From Mycoplasma_H phocimorsus (GTDB lineage: Bacteria > Bacillota_I > Bacilli_A > Mycoplasmatales > Metamycoplasmataceae): a DNA stretch of 64,000 bases. The stretch is taken from NCBI RefSeq assembly GCF_030077865.1, contig NZ_JASDDP010000019.1; one strand, written 5' to 3'. The notes below the pieces were generated by a model. It made no database searches, had not been told where the DNA came from, and saw only the letters and a program-made list of their open reading frames with translations. Positions 7,248-18,389 of this stretch are shown piece after piece. A program made the position numbers and the translations under genes. Position 1 is the stretch's first letter; each line of letters opens with the position of its first letter.

Positions 7248-10200
7248 ATGAGTATAAAATCTTTCTTTAATAAATTATTTAAATCAACCGACATGCGAAT
7301 TGCTGAAAAAACGCTTGAACAAATTAACAAAGAATGAGCAAAGATATCGCTTTTAAGTGATGAAGAACTTAAAAATAAAACACTAGAGTTCAAAGAGCGT
7401 CATAAACATGGAGAAAAACTTGAATCAATGAGGGCTGAAGTTTTTGCAGTATCTAAAGAAGCTACAAAAAGAGTCTTAAATAAAACGCCTTTTGATGTTC
7501 AAATGATAGGTGGAGTTTTGCTTGATCTTGGGTCAGTAGCAGAAATGAAAACAGGTGAAGGTAAAACTATTACATCTATCGCTCCAATATATTTAAATGC
7601 CCTTTCTTCAAAAGGTGTTATTGTTTCAACAGTAAACGAATATCTAGCAGAACGTGATGCAACTGAATTGGGGGCAGTGTTCAATTTTTTAGGCTTAACT
7701 GTAGGTATTAATAAAACCAAAATGAGCAACGAACAAAAAAGAGCTGCTTATGCTGCCGACATAACTTATTCAATTCACTCTGAATTAGGTTTTGATTATC
7801 TTAGAGATAATATGGTTGAAAACATTGATGAAAAAGTACAACGTGGTTTAAATTATTGTTTAATTGATGAAGTTGATTCTATTTTAATTGATGAGGCAAA
7901 AACACCGCTTATTATTTCAGGTGGCGAATCTAATGATGCCGGAACATATGAGCAAGCTGATCAATTTGTAAGAATGCTTGATGAAGAAGATTATGAAATG
8001 GATGAAGAATCTAGAGCTGTTGTATTAACGCACAGAGGTATTGCTAAAGCAAATAAATTTTATAGATTTGAGAATTTATATGATTTTCACAATTCAGAAA
8101 CTGTTCATAGAATTCAAAATGCTTTAAGAGCACATAAGTCAATGTTTAATAATGTTGAATATATTGTGAGAGATGGAAAAATAGAGTTAGTTGATGCTTT
8201 TACTGGAAGAATTATGGATGGTAGAGCTTATTCTGAAGGATTACAACAAGCATTACAAGCAAAAGAAAGACTTGAAATTGAGCCTGAAACAAAAACATTA
8301 GCAACTATTACATACCAAAACTTTTTTAGAATGTTTAATAAATTGTGTGGTATGACTGGTACTGCTAAAACAGAAGAACAAGAATTTATTGATATTTATA
8401 ATATGAGAGTAAATGTTGTTCCTACAAACAAACCGATAATAAGAGATGATCAAAAAGATATAATTTTTGCTACAGCACACGCCAAGTGAAAAGCTGTTGC
8501 ACAAAAAATTCAAGAGTTACACGCAATAGGTCAACCTATTTTAGTAGGTACTGCACAAATTGAGGATTCTGAATATATTCATGAAATGTTAGAAGACTTA
8601 GGTGTTCCGCATACAGTTCTTAATGCTAAGCAAGATAAATCAGAAGCTGATATTATTGCTGAAGCAGGTATTAAAAACGCAGTAACAATTGCTACAAACA
8701 TGGCCGGTCGTGGAACTGATATTAAACTAACTGATGAATCAAAACAGTTAGGCGGTTTATTTGTTATTGGTACAGATAAAGCTGAATCAAGAAGAATTGA
8801 CAATCAGCTTAGAGGGCGTAGTGGAAGACAAGGCGATCCTGGAACAAGTGTATTTTATATTTCATTAGAAGATCAGCTTATTAAAAGATTTGCTAATCCT
8901 GATGAGTTTAAACGGGGATATGAAGATCAAGGCGATAATGCTATTAATGATCCAAGCCTAAGATTGCTTGTTAATATGGCTCAAAAGAAAATTGAAGGAT
9001 TTAACTATGATATTCGTAAAACAGTTCTTAATTATGACGATGTAATTAGACAACAAAGAAATTTAATGTATGCACAACGTGATGTTATTATTTCAAATAT
9101 TGATGACTTTAAGAAAAATCCAATCATTGAAAGAATGATAAATTTTGCGCTTCCTCACATTTCAAAAGCAGTTAGATTTGTTAATTCATCAGGAATATTC
9201 ATGTACGATGAATTTGTTAATTTTGTTAATGAAGAAATGTTAAATAAAATTAATTTAAAACTTACTGTTGAAGATATTATTCATATTCCTACTCAAAAAT
9301 TTGATGAAGCACTAGGCGAAAAGTTTAATAGTTTTTATGATATTATTGCTCATAAAATTATTGAAAATTATGGTGCAGATTTTCTTTATTCTCTTGAAAA
9401 AAGAACAATTATTTCTATTCTTGATGATAAATGAAAAAATCATATTAACCAGATGGATAGACTAAGATCAAATATTAATTTAGTTCAGTATGCTCAAAAA
9501 AACCCATATCAAGAGTATACTAGACAAGGCGGAAAAATGTTTGACAATATGATTAGTGACATTGCTGTAGATTCTATTTTTAGTTTATTTAATTCACAAT
9601 ATGCAAATGAAATTGAAATTCCATCAAATTATCTTGATGATGAAGATTTTGTCAAAATTATGGAAGAATTTACTTTTGTAGATGAGCCAAAATATCACAG
9701 AATCAAAAAGTGAATTGAAATTTTTGAACAAAGACAGTTTGAAAAAGAAATTAGTGCAAAAAAAGCTGAAGTTCTTGAGCAAATTCTTCCTTATAAAGAT
9801 AATGAAGAATTTTCAAAAGATATTAATGAAATTATTGATGCAATTGAATCAGAAGACGAAAATAAATTTATCGAAATATATAATAGAGTAGAACCTTTAT
9901 TAGCTCTTATTAAAAATAAACAAGAAATAGAAAAAATTAAGCAAGATCAAATGAAAGATGAATTATTAAAATCTAATATTGTCGAAACACAACTAACTTC
10001 TGAGCAACCTTATGAAATAGATTCTATTGAAGAGGAAAATAAAGTTGCCACTGAAACAAATAATAGTTCTGAAGAAATTGAACAATCAGAAAAAGAAAGC
10101 GAAAATACTAATTTTCTAGAAAACTTGTTTTCAGAAAATAACGAAGAGTTTACATTTAAGGGGCTATTTGATTTTTTAGAAAATGAAGATGAAAAAGAAA

Positions 10201-10427
10201 ATGAAGAAAATGAGCTTTCAATATCAGAAAAAAAAGCAAATATTGAATTAATTAAAAGTTTATTTCAAGAACATTTTTCTAAAGCTTTAGAAAAAGCTTT
10301 TAAAGAAATTAATGAAGAAGAGAAGCAAGAAGCTGAAGAATTAAAAGTAGATAGTAAACAAAAGAAAAAAACTTCTAAGAAAACTAAAATAAAATCAGAT
10401 TCAAAAACAGAATCTTCAAATAAGTAA
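7248..10427 (+). CDS. secA: Preprotein translocase ATPase SecA with long charged C-terminal extension
   Basis: 1059 residues after reading three TGA codons as Trp. SecA drives protein export through SecYEG. Visible: Walker A MKTGEGKT (about 98-105), DEVDSILIDEA (about 207), the GMTGTAKTEEQEF linker, and the RGRSGRQGDPG motif in the second helicase domain. Other SecA proteins have about 800-900 residues; here the region beyond about residue 825 is an extra block rich in Glu and Lys, ending KKKTSKKTKIKSD. There is no Cys-rich SecB-binding tail. The start is ATG 7248; TATAAA at 7232-7237 leaves only a few bases of leader and there is no SD. Confidence 0.97.
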
Positions 10428-10474
10428 AAAATAAAAATAAAGTAAATTTTATAACTTCATGTTATATTACAAGT

Positions 10475-10497
10475 TTAAGTGCAACACACTTAATTTT
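10475..10497 (+). terminator. Weak hairpin after secA
   Basis: TTAAGTG (10475-10481) pairs with CACTTAA (10487-10493), followed by TTTT. The T run is short, so function is uncertain. Confidence 0.45.
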
Positions 10498-10528
10498 ACA
10501 AAAATTAAATGTGAGGGGCCTTCTAAAG

Positions 10529-11191
10529 TAGGGCAAAAACATGTCACCATAAAATTTATTTTACGCCATAGCGGCTTGCTGTGGTGTTTTTCATTTTAAG
10601 TTGTTTTGAATTCTTTTTTTGTTGTATTATTTTACGAAGCTTTTGATAACTTTTTTAAGTTTTTTTAATATTAACTTACTTATGTTGATTCTATTTAAAT
10701 ATTTTGATTTTAAAATTGAAAATCAATATTCAATTTCACAATCATCTAAAGAGTTGCCAATTCTTGAGAGCAACGACTTACCACTATTCATTCTTATTTT
10801 GTTAATGTAATCGTTATTAGTATATTAGAAGTTGTGATTAGAATGAATTATGAATTTTTTGTTTTTCGTTATTTTGAATAAATCATTAACATTGTCTAAA
10901 ACAAGATTTAAGTCGTTATTAATTTAAAGCATTCAACTAACAAATTTTGCATTCCTTTATTATAATATGTAATAATTCTCTTAATCCTCTTGGTCAGATA
11001 AAAATTTGCAATAAAAGCTAATTTGTGTGAAATAATAATTGCAATTTTCTTAACACTTGTCATTCCTAATTGTTCGTATTCTTTAAAAATTATTTTGTTT
11101 TTTTCTTTTGTAAAGTATCTGAATATTCTATTTTCCTATAACACGCGAGCAACACAAAAAGACACTTTATAAAGAGTGCCATTTTTATCTA
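10529..11191 (-). mobile_element. 663-bp internally deleted IS3-family relic
   Basis: The ends TAGGGCAAAAACATGTCACC (10529 on) and, read from the other side, TAGATAAAAATGGCACTC (to 11191) match the terminal inverted repeats of the larger relic at 18329-19593. Read on the minus strand, an orfA fragment (KEYEQLGMTSVKKIAI, then YYNKGMQNLLVE) runs straight into the 3' third of the transposase (VLDNVNDLFK, then NINIDKIRM-like and ILKSKYLNRINISKL sequence). About 600 bp present in the larger copy are missing. The junction carries a single TTAGTTGAA, which in the larger copy occurs at both deletion borders. Stops confirm it cannot encode a transposase. Confidence 0.8.
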
Positions 11192-11628
11192 TATTTACAC
11201 TGAATTTTTTTATTTTAGAAATAAAAAAGTTATTTTATATTTAAGATTTAAAAAAAATATATGAGTTGTGCAATAAAAAATAATACAAGCATACGTACTA
11301 TTTATGAAAAAATAAAAAAGTCATTTTACAGCATTAAAAAAATTAAAAAAATTCTAGCTATTTTAATAATTATTAATTTGTTATTTTAAAAAAAGATACA
11401 GCTTGTTACTTTTGTTAATTCAAAATCGCCACATGAAATTAGCTTAAAATAAAAACAATTTATTTTAAAATATGATCCTATTATTTATTCAAGAGCGTGA
11501 TAATTACTTTGCAATTTTTATTTAATATATATAATAAAAATAAAAAAAATAAACACACAAATGTGGCACTTGAAAGTTTTTAGCATAAAGTTTTAATTTC
11601 ATTTTATTTATTTAAAAAAGGAAAGAAT
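11192..11628. other. AT-rich intergenic region with no gene seen
   Basis: 437 bases of very AT-rich DNA with many stops in all frames. The only signal I see is a TATAAT at 11530-11535, the likely uvrB -10 box, giving a leader of roughly 90 nt. Confidence 0.6.
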
Positions 11629-13596
11629 ATGAAAAGTTATAAAGAATTTGAATTAATTTCAGATTTTGATGTCGCTGGAGATCAACAAAGAACAATAGAA
11701 ATTGTAAATAATAATTTAAAAAATGGGGAAAATGACCAAGTCATTAAAGGCGTTACTGGATCAGGTAAAACTTTTATTATGGCAAATATAATAAAGTCAC
11801 AAAAGCAACCAGTGTTGATAATGTCGCACAACAAAACATTAGCCTCACAACTTTATAATGATATAAAAAATTTCTTTCCAAATAATAAGGTTGAATATTA
11901 TGTTTCAAACTTTGATTTTTATATGCCAGAAGCATATAACCCCACGACACAAGTTTATATTGATAAATCTTCAAGTATTAATGAAGAATTAGATGCAATG
12001 AGAATGGCTTCAATTAATTCACTTTTAACTAGAAGTGATACTATTGTAGTATCTTCAGTAGCATGTATTTATGGAACATTCAATCCCAATGAATATGACA
12101 AGCAAATTATTTCTATTGCCGTTAATGAAGAAATAAAAATTAAAGAATTAGCTAGAAAATTAGTTAATTTAAATTATCAAAGAAATCAAATTACATATAA
12201 ATATGGTTCATTTAGAATTAAAGGCGATATAGTTGAAATTGTTCCTGCCGATAATAAGCAAAAAATTATTCAGATTAGTTTTTTTGGAGATGAAATAGAA
12301 TTTATTAATCTTATTGATGTAGATAGTAAAAAAGTGGTAAAAAGATTTAAAACAATAAGAATATTTCCGGCAAATGCTTATGTTTTAAATTATGAAAAAA
12401 CTTTAGTAGCTGCTGATAAAATTGAACAAGAACTTGAACAAGTTCATCAAATTTTTTTAGAAAAAGAAGATTACATTAAGGCTCAAAGAATTTTAGAGCG
12501 TACTAAAAAAGATTTAGATGATTTAAGAGAAACAGGAATATGTAAGGGAATGGAAAATTATTCTCGCTATTTCGATGGTAGAGAAGAAGGCGAAAAACCT
12601 TATACATTACTTGATTATTTTCCTAAAAATTCTTTATTTATAATTGATGAGTCTCATATTTCTATGGGGCAAATAAGAGGAATGTATAATGGTGATAGAA
12701 CAAGAAAAGAAAATCTTGTGAACTATGGTTATAGACTTCCAAGTGCTTTAGATAATCGTCCTTTAAAATTTGATGAATTTAATACATATGATTTTAAAAA
12801 AGTATATGTATCTGCAACACCAGGTGAATATGAAATTAATAAATCAAATGGTCTAGTTAGTGAAATTATTAATCGACCTACAGGATTATTGGATCCTGAA
12901 ATTACAATAGTTTCTAGTAATAATCTTTATAAAAAAATTTATGACAATGTTATTAACCAAATTAAGAAAAATGAGAGAACACTCATTATTACTATTACTA
13001 AAAAATCAGCTGAAGAGCTAAGCAAAAAGCTAAAATCTCAAGGCATTAAAGTAATGTATATACATGGCGATCACAATGCGATTGAACGTCATGAAATTCT
13101 TATTAAATTAAGAAAAGGAATTTTTGATGTTGTTGTTGGTATTAACTTATTAAGAGAAGGTATTGATGCTCCTGAAGTTTCTTTAGTTATGATACTTGAT
13201 GCTGATGCTACAAGCTTTTTAAGAGATTCTAATAGTTTAATACAGCTTGCTGGTAGAGCTGCTAGAAATGTTAATGGTAGAGTTATTTTCTTTGCTGATA
13301 AAATCACTAAACATATGCAAGATTGTATTGATGATAATTTAAGAAAAAGAAGTATACAGATTGATTACAACAAAAAACATAATATTACGCCAACAACAGT
13401 AGTAAAATCAATTCATGAATCACTCTCTTTAGTTGATTTAGTTGAAATAACTAAAGAGAGCACTAAAAATGAAAATGCCGAAACACTTGCGCTTATTATT
13501 GAGGAAATGGAAGAAAAAATGAAAGTTGCTGCTGCCAAAAAAGATTTTGAAACTGCTATTAAATATCGTGATAAGTTAAAAATGCTTAAAGGATAA
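11629..13596 (+). CDS. uvrB: Excinuclease ABC subunit B
   Basis: 655 residues, normal UvrB length. It is the damage-verifying helicase of nucleotide excision repair, loaded by UvrA and recruiting UvrC. Visible: Walker A GVTGSGKT (about 41-48), the beta-hairpin region YVSNFDFYMPEAYNP (usually YYDYYQPEAY), DESH motif, RPTGLLDPEI, LREGIDAPEVSLV, and a C-terminal UVR helix pair AAAKKDFETAIKYRDKLK that binds UvrC. AAAAAAGGAAAG precedes ATG 11629. uvrC lies at 54355-56007; uvrA is not in the window. Confidence 0.98.
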   Translation: MKSYKEFELISDFDVAGDQQRTIEIVNNNLKNGENDQVIKGVTGSGKTFIMANIIKSQKQPVLIMSHNKTLASQLYNDIKNFFPNNKVEYYVSNFDFYMPEAYNPTTQVYIDKSSSINEELDAMRMASINSLLTRSDTIVVSSVACIYGTFNPNEYDKQIISIAVNEEIKIKELARKLVNLNYQRNQITYKYGSFRIKGDIVEIVPADNKQKIIQISFFGDEIEFINLIDVDSKKVVKRFKTIRIFPANAYVLNYEKTLVAADKIEQELEQVHQIFLEKEDYIKAQRILERTKKDLDDLRETGICKGMENYSRYFDGREEGEKPYTLLDYFPKNSLFIIDESHISMGQIRGMYNGDRTRKENLVNYGYRLPSALDNRPLKFDEFNTYDFKKVYVSATPGEYEINKSNGLVSEIINRPTGLLDPEITIVSSNNLYKKIYDNVINQIKKNERTLIITITKKSAEELSKKLKSQGIKVMYIHGDHNAIERHEILIKLRKGIFDVVVGINLLREGIDAPEVSLVMILDADATSFLRDSNSLIQLAGRAARNVNGRVIFFADKITKHMQDCIDDNLRKRSIQIDYNKKHNITPTTVVKSIHESLSLVDLVEITKESTKNENAETLALIIEEMEEKMKVAAAKKDFETAIKYRDKLKMLKG

Positions 13597-13643
13597 TTAA
13601 GTTTTTTAATTGTCTATTTTTAAAGAAATCAAAATTTTACTAA

Positions 13644-13649
13644 TATAAT
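13644..13649 (+). promoter_or_regulatory. -10 box giving a leaderless gmk transcript
   Basis: TATAAT ends seven bases before ATG 13657, and there is no SD between them, so transcription should start at or beside the initiation codon. Confidence 0.6.
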
Positions 13650-13656
13650 AATAATT

Positions 13657-14250
13657 ATGAATAAATCTAACAAAATGTTAATTATTTTTTGTGGACCTAG
13701 CGGAGTTGGTAAGGGTACAATTGAAAGATACTTATTTAATAATAAACAATTAAAATTAGCACTTTCAATTTCAGTAACAAGTAGACTTCCGCGAGAAGGA
13801 GAAATTGAAGGAATTCATTATTTTTTTATTTCAAAAGAAGAATTTAAACAAAAAATTCGCGATAATAAATTAATTGAATATAGTAAACATTTTAACAATT
13901 ATTATGGAACATTAAAGGAACAAGTAGATACAATTATTACTAATGGTTCAATTCCATTTTTAGAAATTGAAACTAATGGAGCAAGAAAAATAATTGAAGA
14001 AAATGAAATAACCAATGAGTACGATATCATTTCAATTTTTGTTCATGCTCCTGATATGAAAGAGCTTGAAAGTAGAATCAGAAATAGAAATACTGAATCT
14101 GAAGAAAATATTAGGCTAAGATTAGAAAAAGCCAAAAGTGAAATTGGCGAATCAGGGCTATTTCAATATCATGTGACAAATCACACACCTGAGCAAGCAG
14201 CTAATGAAATCTCTAAAATTATTATTAAACATATTAAAGTAGGTGAATAA
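13657..14250 (+). CDS. gmk: Guanylate kinase
   Basis: 197 residues. Catalyses ATP + GMP to ADP + GDP. The P-loop GPSGVGKGT lies at about 12-20, followed by the GMP-binding SVTSRLPREGEIEGIHYFF and EYSKHFNNYYGT. The lid contains the RxxxRNTES element. The start at ATG 13657 is fixed by the adjacent -10 box. It is the first gene of a compact cluster (phosphatase, kinase, rsgA, rpe) with gaps of 5 nt or overlaps, as in other Firmicutes. Confidence 0.96.
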   Translation: MNKSNKMLIIFCGPSGVGKGTIERYLFNNKQLKLALSISVTSRLPREGEIEGIHYFFISKEEFKQKIRDNKLIEYSKHFNNYYGTLKEQVDTIITNGSIPFLEIETNGARKIIEENEITNEYDIISIFVHAPDMKELESRIRNRNTESEENIRLRLEKAKSEIGESGLFQYHVTNHTPEQAANEISKIIIKHIKVGE

Positions 14251-14255
14251 TTTCA

Positions 14256-14996
14256 ATGTATAAGTTTGCTACAGATATTGGTATAAAAAGAAAAGAAAAT
14301 CAGGACAAAGGCGGTTATTGAGATAACGGCTTTTATTCTTTGTTTATTTTATGTGATGGGATGGGCGGCCATTTTGGCGGCTCAATTGCTAGTTCTATAG
14401 TTGTTGAACAGTTTGGGAAATTATTTAAAAGTAGTTTACCCAAAACCTTTCATAAACCAAGTTTTTTGCAAAAATGAATGGTAAATAGCATTGATCAAAT
14501 TCAGTATTTTATGGAGCAGCAAGCTATTAAAAAACAAATTCTTGTTGATATGGGAACAACTTTAGTGGCGGCAATTATTAATAAAAAAGATAATTCAATG
14601 TTAATTTTAAATATAGGAGACTCTAGAGCTTATTTACTTGGAAGAACATTGAAGCAAATTACAATTGATCAAAATGTTACTAATTATTTTATTCAAAAGA
14701 ATCGGCTTTCTTACAAGAAAGCATTTTTACTTTCAAACGCAACAAAACTAATTTCTGCTCTTGGCCCCAATAAAAAAGCCAAAATGGACATTTTTATAAT
14801 TGAGCCTAATTCTGAATATAAATTATTAATTTTAACTACTGATGGAATTCATAATTATGTTGATAACCCAACGTTTGAATTAATTTTAAATAATGAAAAT
14901 TTTAATATTGAGCAAAAAGCAGATAACTTAATTGAAACAGCAAAGAGAAATGGTTCTAAAGATAATTTAAGTATATTTATCAAGGAGATTGAATAA
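14256..14996 (+). CDS. prpC: PP2C-type serine/threonine protein phosphatase (PrpC-like)
   Basis: 246 residues with two in-frame TGA Trp codons. Metal-binding PP2C motifs are intact: ENQDKGGYW (residues about 14), CDGMGGHFGG, NIGDSRAYLLG, TTDGIHNYVD and the closing GSKDNLS. It removes phosphate from Ser/Thr targets of the adjacent kinase. ATG 14256 is five bases after gmk; the stop overlaps the pknB start by one base (TAATG), giving coupled expression of the antagonistic pair. Confidence 0.93.
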
Positions 14997-15997
14997 TGGA
15001 TTATCGCGATAGATATAATATTATCAAGAAAATTGGTAAGGGTGGATTTTCTAAAGTTTATTTAGTTACAAAAAAAGATAAAACAACAAAAAAATATGCA
15101 TTAAAAGTTATTGAAATTGATAAGTTAATTGCTCAAAAGAAAGATGTCAATATACCCGATTTAATTTCAAGATTTACTAATGAAATTGCAGCAATTAAAA
15201 AGATTAATTCTAAATATTGTATTAAATATTATGAAAGTTCACTAGATTTTAATGATAATAGTCAGCTTTTTGTTTTAACAGAGTATGTTAATGGCAGAAC
15301 TTTAAAATCAATGATACAGAATCATCCCTTTACTTCAACAATGGCTGTCGATATAGCTACAAAACTTTGTGAAGGATATGCACAGATTCATAAAGCTGGA
15401 ATAATTCATCGTGATATTAAGCCTGAAAACATTTTAATTACAAATGAAAATATTCCTAAAATTATTGATTTTGGTATTGCAGTTACTTGTGAGAGTAATA
15501 GAGTTACAAAGGAAGCAAACATAATTGGTACAACTTCTTACTTTGCTCCTGAAGTTATTTCTTCATGAGGAGAAGTTAGCGTTAGAAGCGATATTTATTC
15601 ATTAGGTCTTGTGTTATATTATATGTTAATGGGAATTCATCCATTTATGAAGCAAAATGAAAGTGTAGCTGATTATGAAATTGCACAACGAATATTAAAG
15701 GGTCGTATTACGCCGATTTATCAACTTAATAAAAATTTTTCAATTGCTCTTTCAAATTGCGTGCAAAGAGCAACAATGAAAAAAGCAAATGATAGATATT
15801 CTTCTATGACACATTTTAAAAATGATTTAAGCACTTGTTTAAATCCAAAAAGAGTTAATGAAAGACCTATAACTTCTAAAGGAGCAAAATTAAAAAGATT
15901 TGAAGAAGTTATTGCTTCAACACGCTTTTTATTTTTTGTAATATTGATATTGTTAATTATAATTCTTGTACTAATTTTGATTGGAGTATTTGGATAA
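14996..15997 (+). CDS. pknB: Membrane-anchored Ser/Thr protein kinase without PASTA repeats
   Basis: 333 residues. Hanks-type kinase motifs: GKGGFSKVY (about 12-20), YALKV with the catalytic Lys, HRDIKPENI (about 136), DFGIA (about 154) and an APE equivalent in FAPEVISS. One TGA Trp lies in the activation region. A single C-terminal membrane helix (about 306-330, very Ile/Leu-rich) ends the protein, and only a few residues would be outside. PrkC/PknB of walled bacteria carry PASTA domains there that sense peptidoglycan; their absence fits a wall-less cell. It overlaps the phosphatase and rsgA genes by one base each. Confidence 0.93.
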
Positions 15998-16866
15998 TGA
16001 ATAAAAATAAAATATACTCAATAAATTCGGGGTTTTATGATGTTTGAAACGGCGAAAAATTAATTAGATTGCGTGGTGCCGGAAAATTAAGAAATAAGAA
16101 TATAACACCACTTGTAGGCGATTATGTTAAAATATCTGAAGGTTTTATTGAAGATGTATTGCCTCGTTATAATGAATTACTTAGACCAAAAGTTGCGAAT
16201 GTTGATAATGCATTTATTATTTATAGTTTAAAACAACCAGAATTTAGTTCTTTTATGGTTGATAAATATCTTTCAATGGTGGAATATAATGAAATCAATC
16301 CAATAATTATTTTTACTAAAGCAGATTTAGCAAATGATAATTATTGGATTAATCAATATCAAGAATTAGGTTATAAATGTTTTACTATTGGCAAGTTTAA
16401 TCAAGAAACTGAACAAAAAATTATTAATGAAAATATATGTAAAATTAATGAACTTATTAAAAACAAAACTTGTGTATTCATGGGGCAATCAGGAGTTGGA
16501 AAATCAACATTAATTAATTCAATAACAGGAATGAATTTAAAGATTGACGAAATTTCTAAAGCGCTTAATCGTGGCAAACATACAACCAGAATTGTAGAAA
16601 TACATAGGTTTAATAATTCTGAGATTATTGATACACCAGGTTTTTCAAACCTAGTTGTCCCATTAACTCAACAAGAGCTATCACGCAGTTTTAAAATGTT
16701 TAAAGAAAATAAAGTATTTTGTAAGTTTCGTTCTTGTTTACATGCAAATGTCGATAAAAAATATTGTAAAATATTACAACTAGTAGATGAAAGAAAAATA
16801 CCTATTTTTAGATATGAAAATTATCTAAAAATATTAAAGGAGTGCAATGCGTTGAAAGAATATTAG
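15997..16866 (+). CDS. rsgA: Ribosome small subunit-dependent GTPase A
   Basis: 289 residues. A late 30S assembly checkpoint GTPase. It has the circularly permuted order: short OB-fold N terminus, G4 TKAD (about 107), G1 GQSGVGKST (about 163), G3 DTPG (about 213), then the zinc knuckle CKFRSCLHANVDKKYC. ATG 15997 overlaps the kinase stop by one base. The 3' end overlaps rpe by 20 nt. Confidence 0.96.
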
Positions 16867-17518
16867 TCCATCAATTCTTGATGTAAAAAAAGAAAATAGA
16901 TTAGAATTTGTTACTGATTTAATAACAAATAAAGGCATTAAATGAATTCATTATGATGTAATGGATGGAATTTTTGTACCTAATAAAGCAATTGAATTAG
17001 AAGAAATTATTAATATTTATAATAATGCTCCACAGCATTTTTCTGATGTACATTTAATGATTAGCAATCCACTTGATGAGTTTGAAAAATATAAAGATTA
17101 TGTTTCGATTGTGACATTACATTTTGAGGCAGTTAGTGATATTGATTTAGCTTTATTTATTAATAGATATCATCATGATTATAAAATAGGTTTAGCAATT
17201 TCTCCAGATACTAATGTTGAAGATATTACTCCTTTTCTTGAGTTTATAGATTTAGTTTTAGTTATGAGTGTTTATCCTGGCAAAGGCGGGCAAAAATTTA
17301 TAGTCGACTCTTTAGATAAAATTAAAAAATTAAAAAAATTAAGATCATCTAATTTAAAATATTCATATCTTATTCAAGTTGATGGCGGAATTAATGAAGA
17401 AACTTCTAAATTAGCTTGAAAAGCAGGAGCCGATTTAATTGTTGCAGGAAGCTATATCGTTAAAGATCCTTCGCAAGAAAATATTAACAAATTATTATTC
17501 CAAAATAGATATAAGTAA
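16847..17518 (+). CDS. rpe: Ribulose-phosphate 3-epimerase
   Basis: 223 residues. Interconverts ribulose 5-phosphate and xylulose 5-phosphate. The TIM-barrel motifs are complete: MRWKNISPSILDV start (Trp is TGA), HYDVMDGIFVPN, DVHLMISNP, MSVYPGKGGQKF and VDGGI, then AGSYI. ATG 16847, inside rsgA, is chosen because AAAGGAG lies just upstream and the reading frame gives the conserved SPSIL. Last gene of the gmk cluster. Confidence 0.95.
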
Positions 17519-17530
17519 GCTTTATTTTTA

Positions 17531-17607
17531 TATTTATTTACGTTGTTAAAAATTAATTATAATAATAAAAATATTCATATTTTCAAATTATAAATAAGGA
17601 GGATAAA
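17531..17607 (+). repeat. Conserved upstream block of the two-TM paralogues (copy 1)
   Basis: About 77 bases nearly identical to 19676-19753, including TTAATTATAATAATAAAAATA and the SD AAGGAGGAT. More diverged versions precede the copies at 20432 and 22615. It contains a TATAAT-like -10 and shows that promoter plus gene were duplicated together. Confidence 0.7.
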
Positions 17608-18129
17608 ATGACTAAGAGATTTAAAATAGCTTTATTTTTTACAGGAATTTTCTTAAGTATTACAGGAATTTCAGCGGGTATTATTGCATATAATTTAAAT
17701 AAAAAACAAGTTAATATATCTTCTTTAGAAAAACCCAAACAATTAATAAAAGTTTCAAAGTTAAACATTAGTGAAAAGTTTAAAAATAACAAAGAAGTGT
17801 TTTTGAAAAAACAAGAAATAAATTTACCAAAGCTTGTTAAATTAGAATCTGCAGTAATTGAGTTACCAATTAACGATCAAGTAAAATGAGAAGAAATTCA
17901 AGATAAAATTACTGAAGAAATTGATAAAACTTTTTCCCCAAAATCTAAAAAAACTGATATTTTAAAATGAATGATTGAAAATCCTTATAAAGCCGCAGGA
18001 ATTATTTCAGCGGGTGTTGTTGGAGCAGGCATAGCAGTAACATCGATTTTTTTTACATCATTATTTATAGCAAAACCACATGAATATGTGCATTTTAAGG
18101 GATTATTAAATGGAAAATTACCCTCTTAG
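17608..18129 (+). CDS. Two-TM paralogue 1, unknown function
   Basis: 173 residues; I do not recognise the family. Lys/Arg-led N terminus (MTKRFK) then a membrane helix (about 7-28), a charged middle with NLNKKQVN, LEKPKQLIKV and KLNISEKFKNN, then ILKWMIENPYKAAGI leading into a second membrane helix (about 130-155) and a short tail (EYVHFKGLL). The second Trp and another are TGA. There is no lipobox Cys. Excellent SD AAGGAGGAT. Three paralogues follow at 19754, 20432 and 22615; the first 70 residues are most alike. Probably a membrane-anchored protein with the middle domain on one face; function unknown. Confidence 0.8.
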
Positions 18130-18328
18130 ATAATGTTTTAAAGTTTAATTAAATTTATTATAACTTATAGCTACTATGCTAAATTCGGCTTTTACTTTTA
18201 AAAATTAGCATAATTTTATAGCTATTTTTGTAATTATATTTTTTGTTGTATAATTTATATGGTTTTATAAAGTCTCAAATTTGATGCCATTTTTTTTATT
18301 TTTAAAATAAAAAAAGTTCAAGTAAACA
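18130..18328. other. AT-rich spacer with no gene seen
   Basis: Stops in all frames; no promoter or terminator stands out. It separates the first two-TM gene from the IS3 relic. Confidence 0.5.
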
Positions 18329-18389
18329 TAGACAAAAAAGTGTCACCATAAAATTTATTTTACACCACAGCAACTTGCTGTGGTGTTTT

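Noticed and set aside
10619..10810. 63-residue hydrophobic frame on the plus strand
   Set aside because: It is antisense to the transposase remnant, in the deleted IS3 relic, with no SD.
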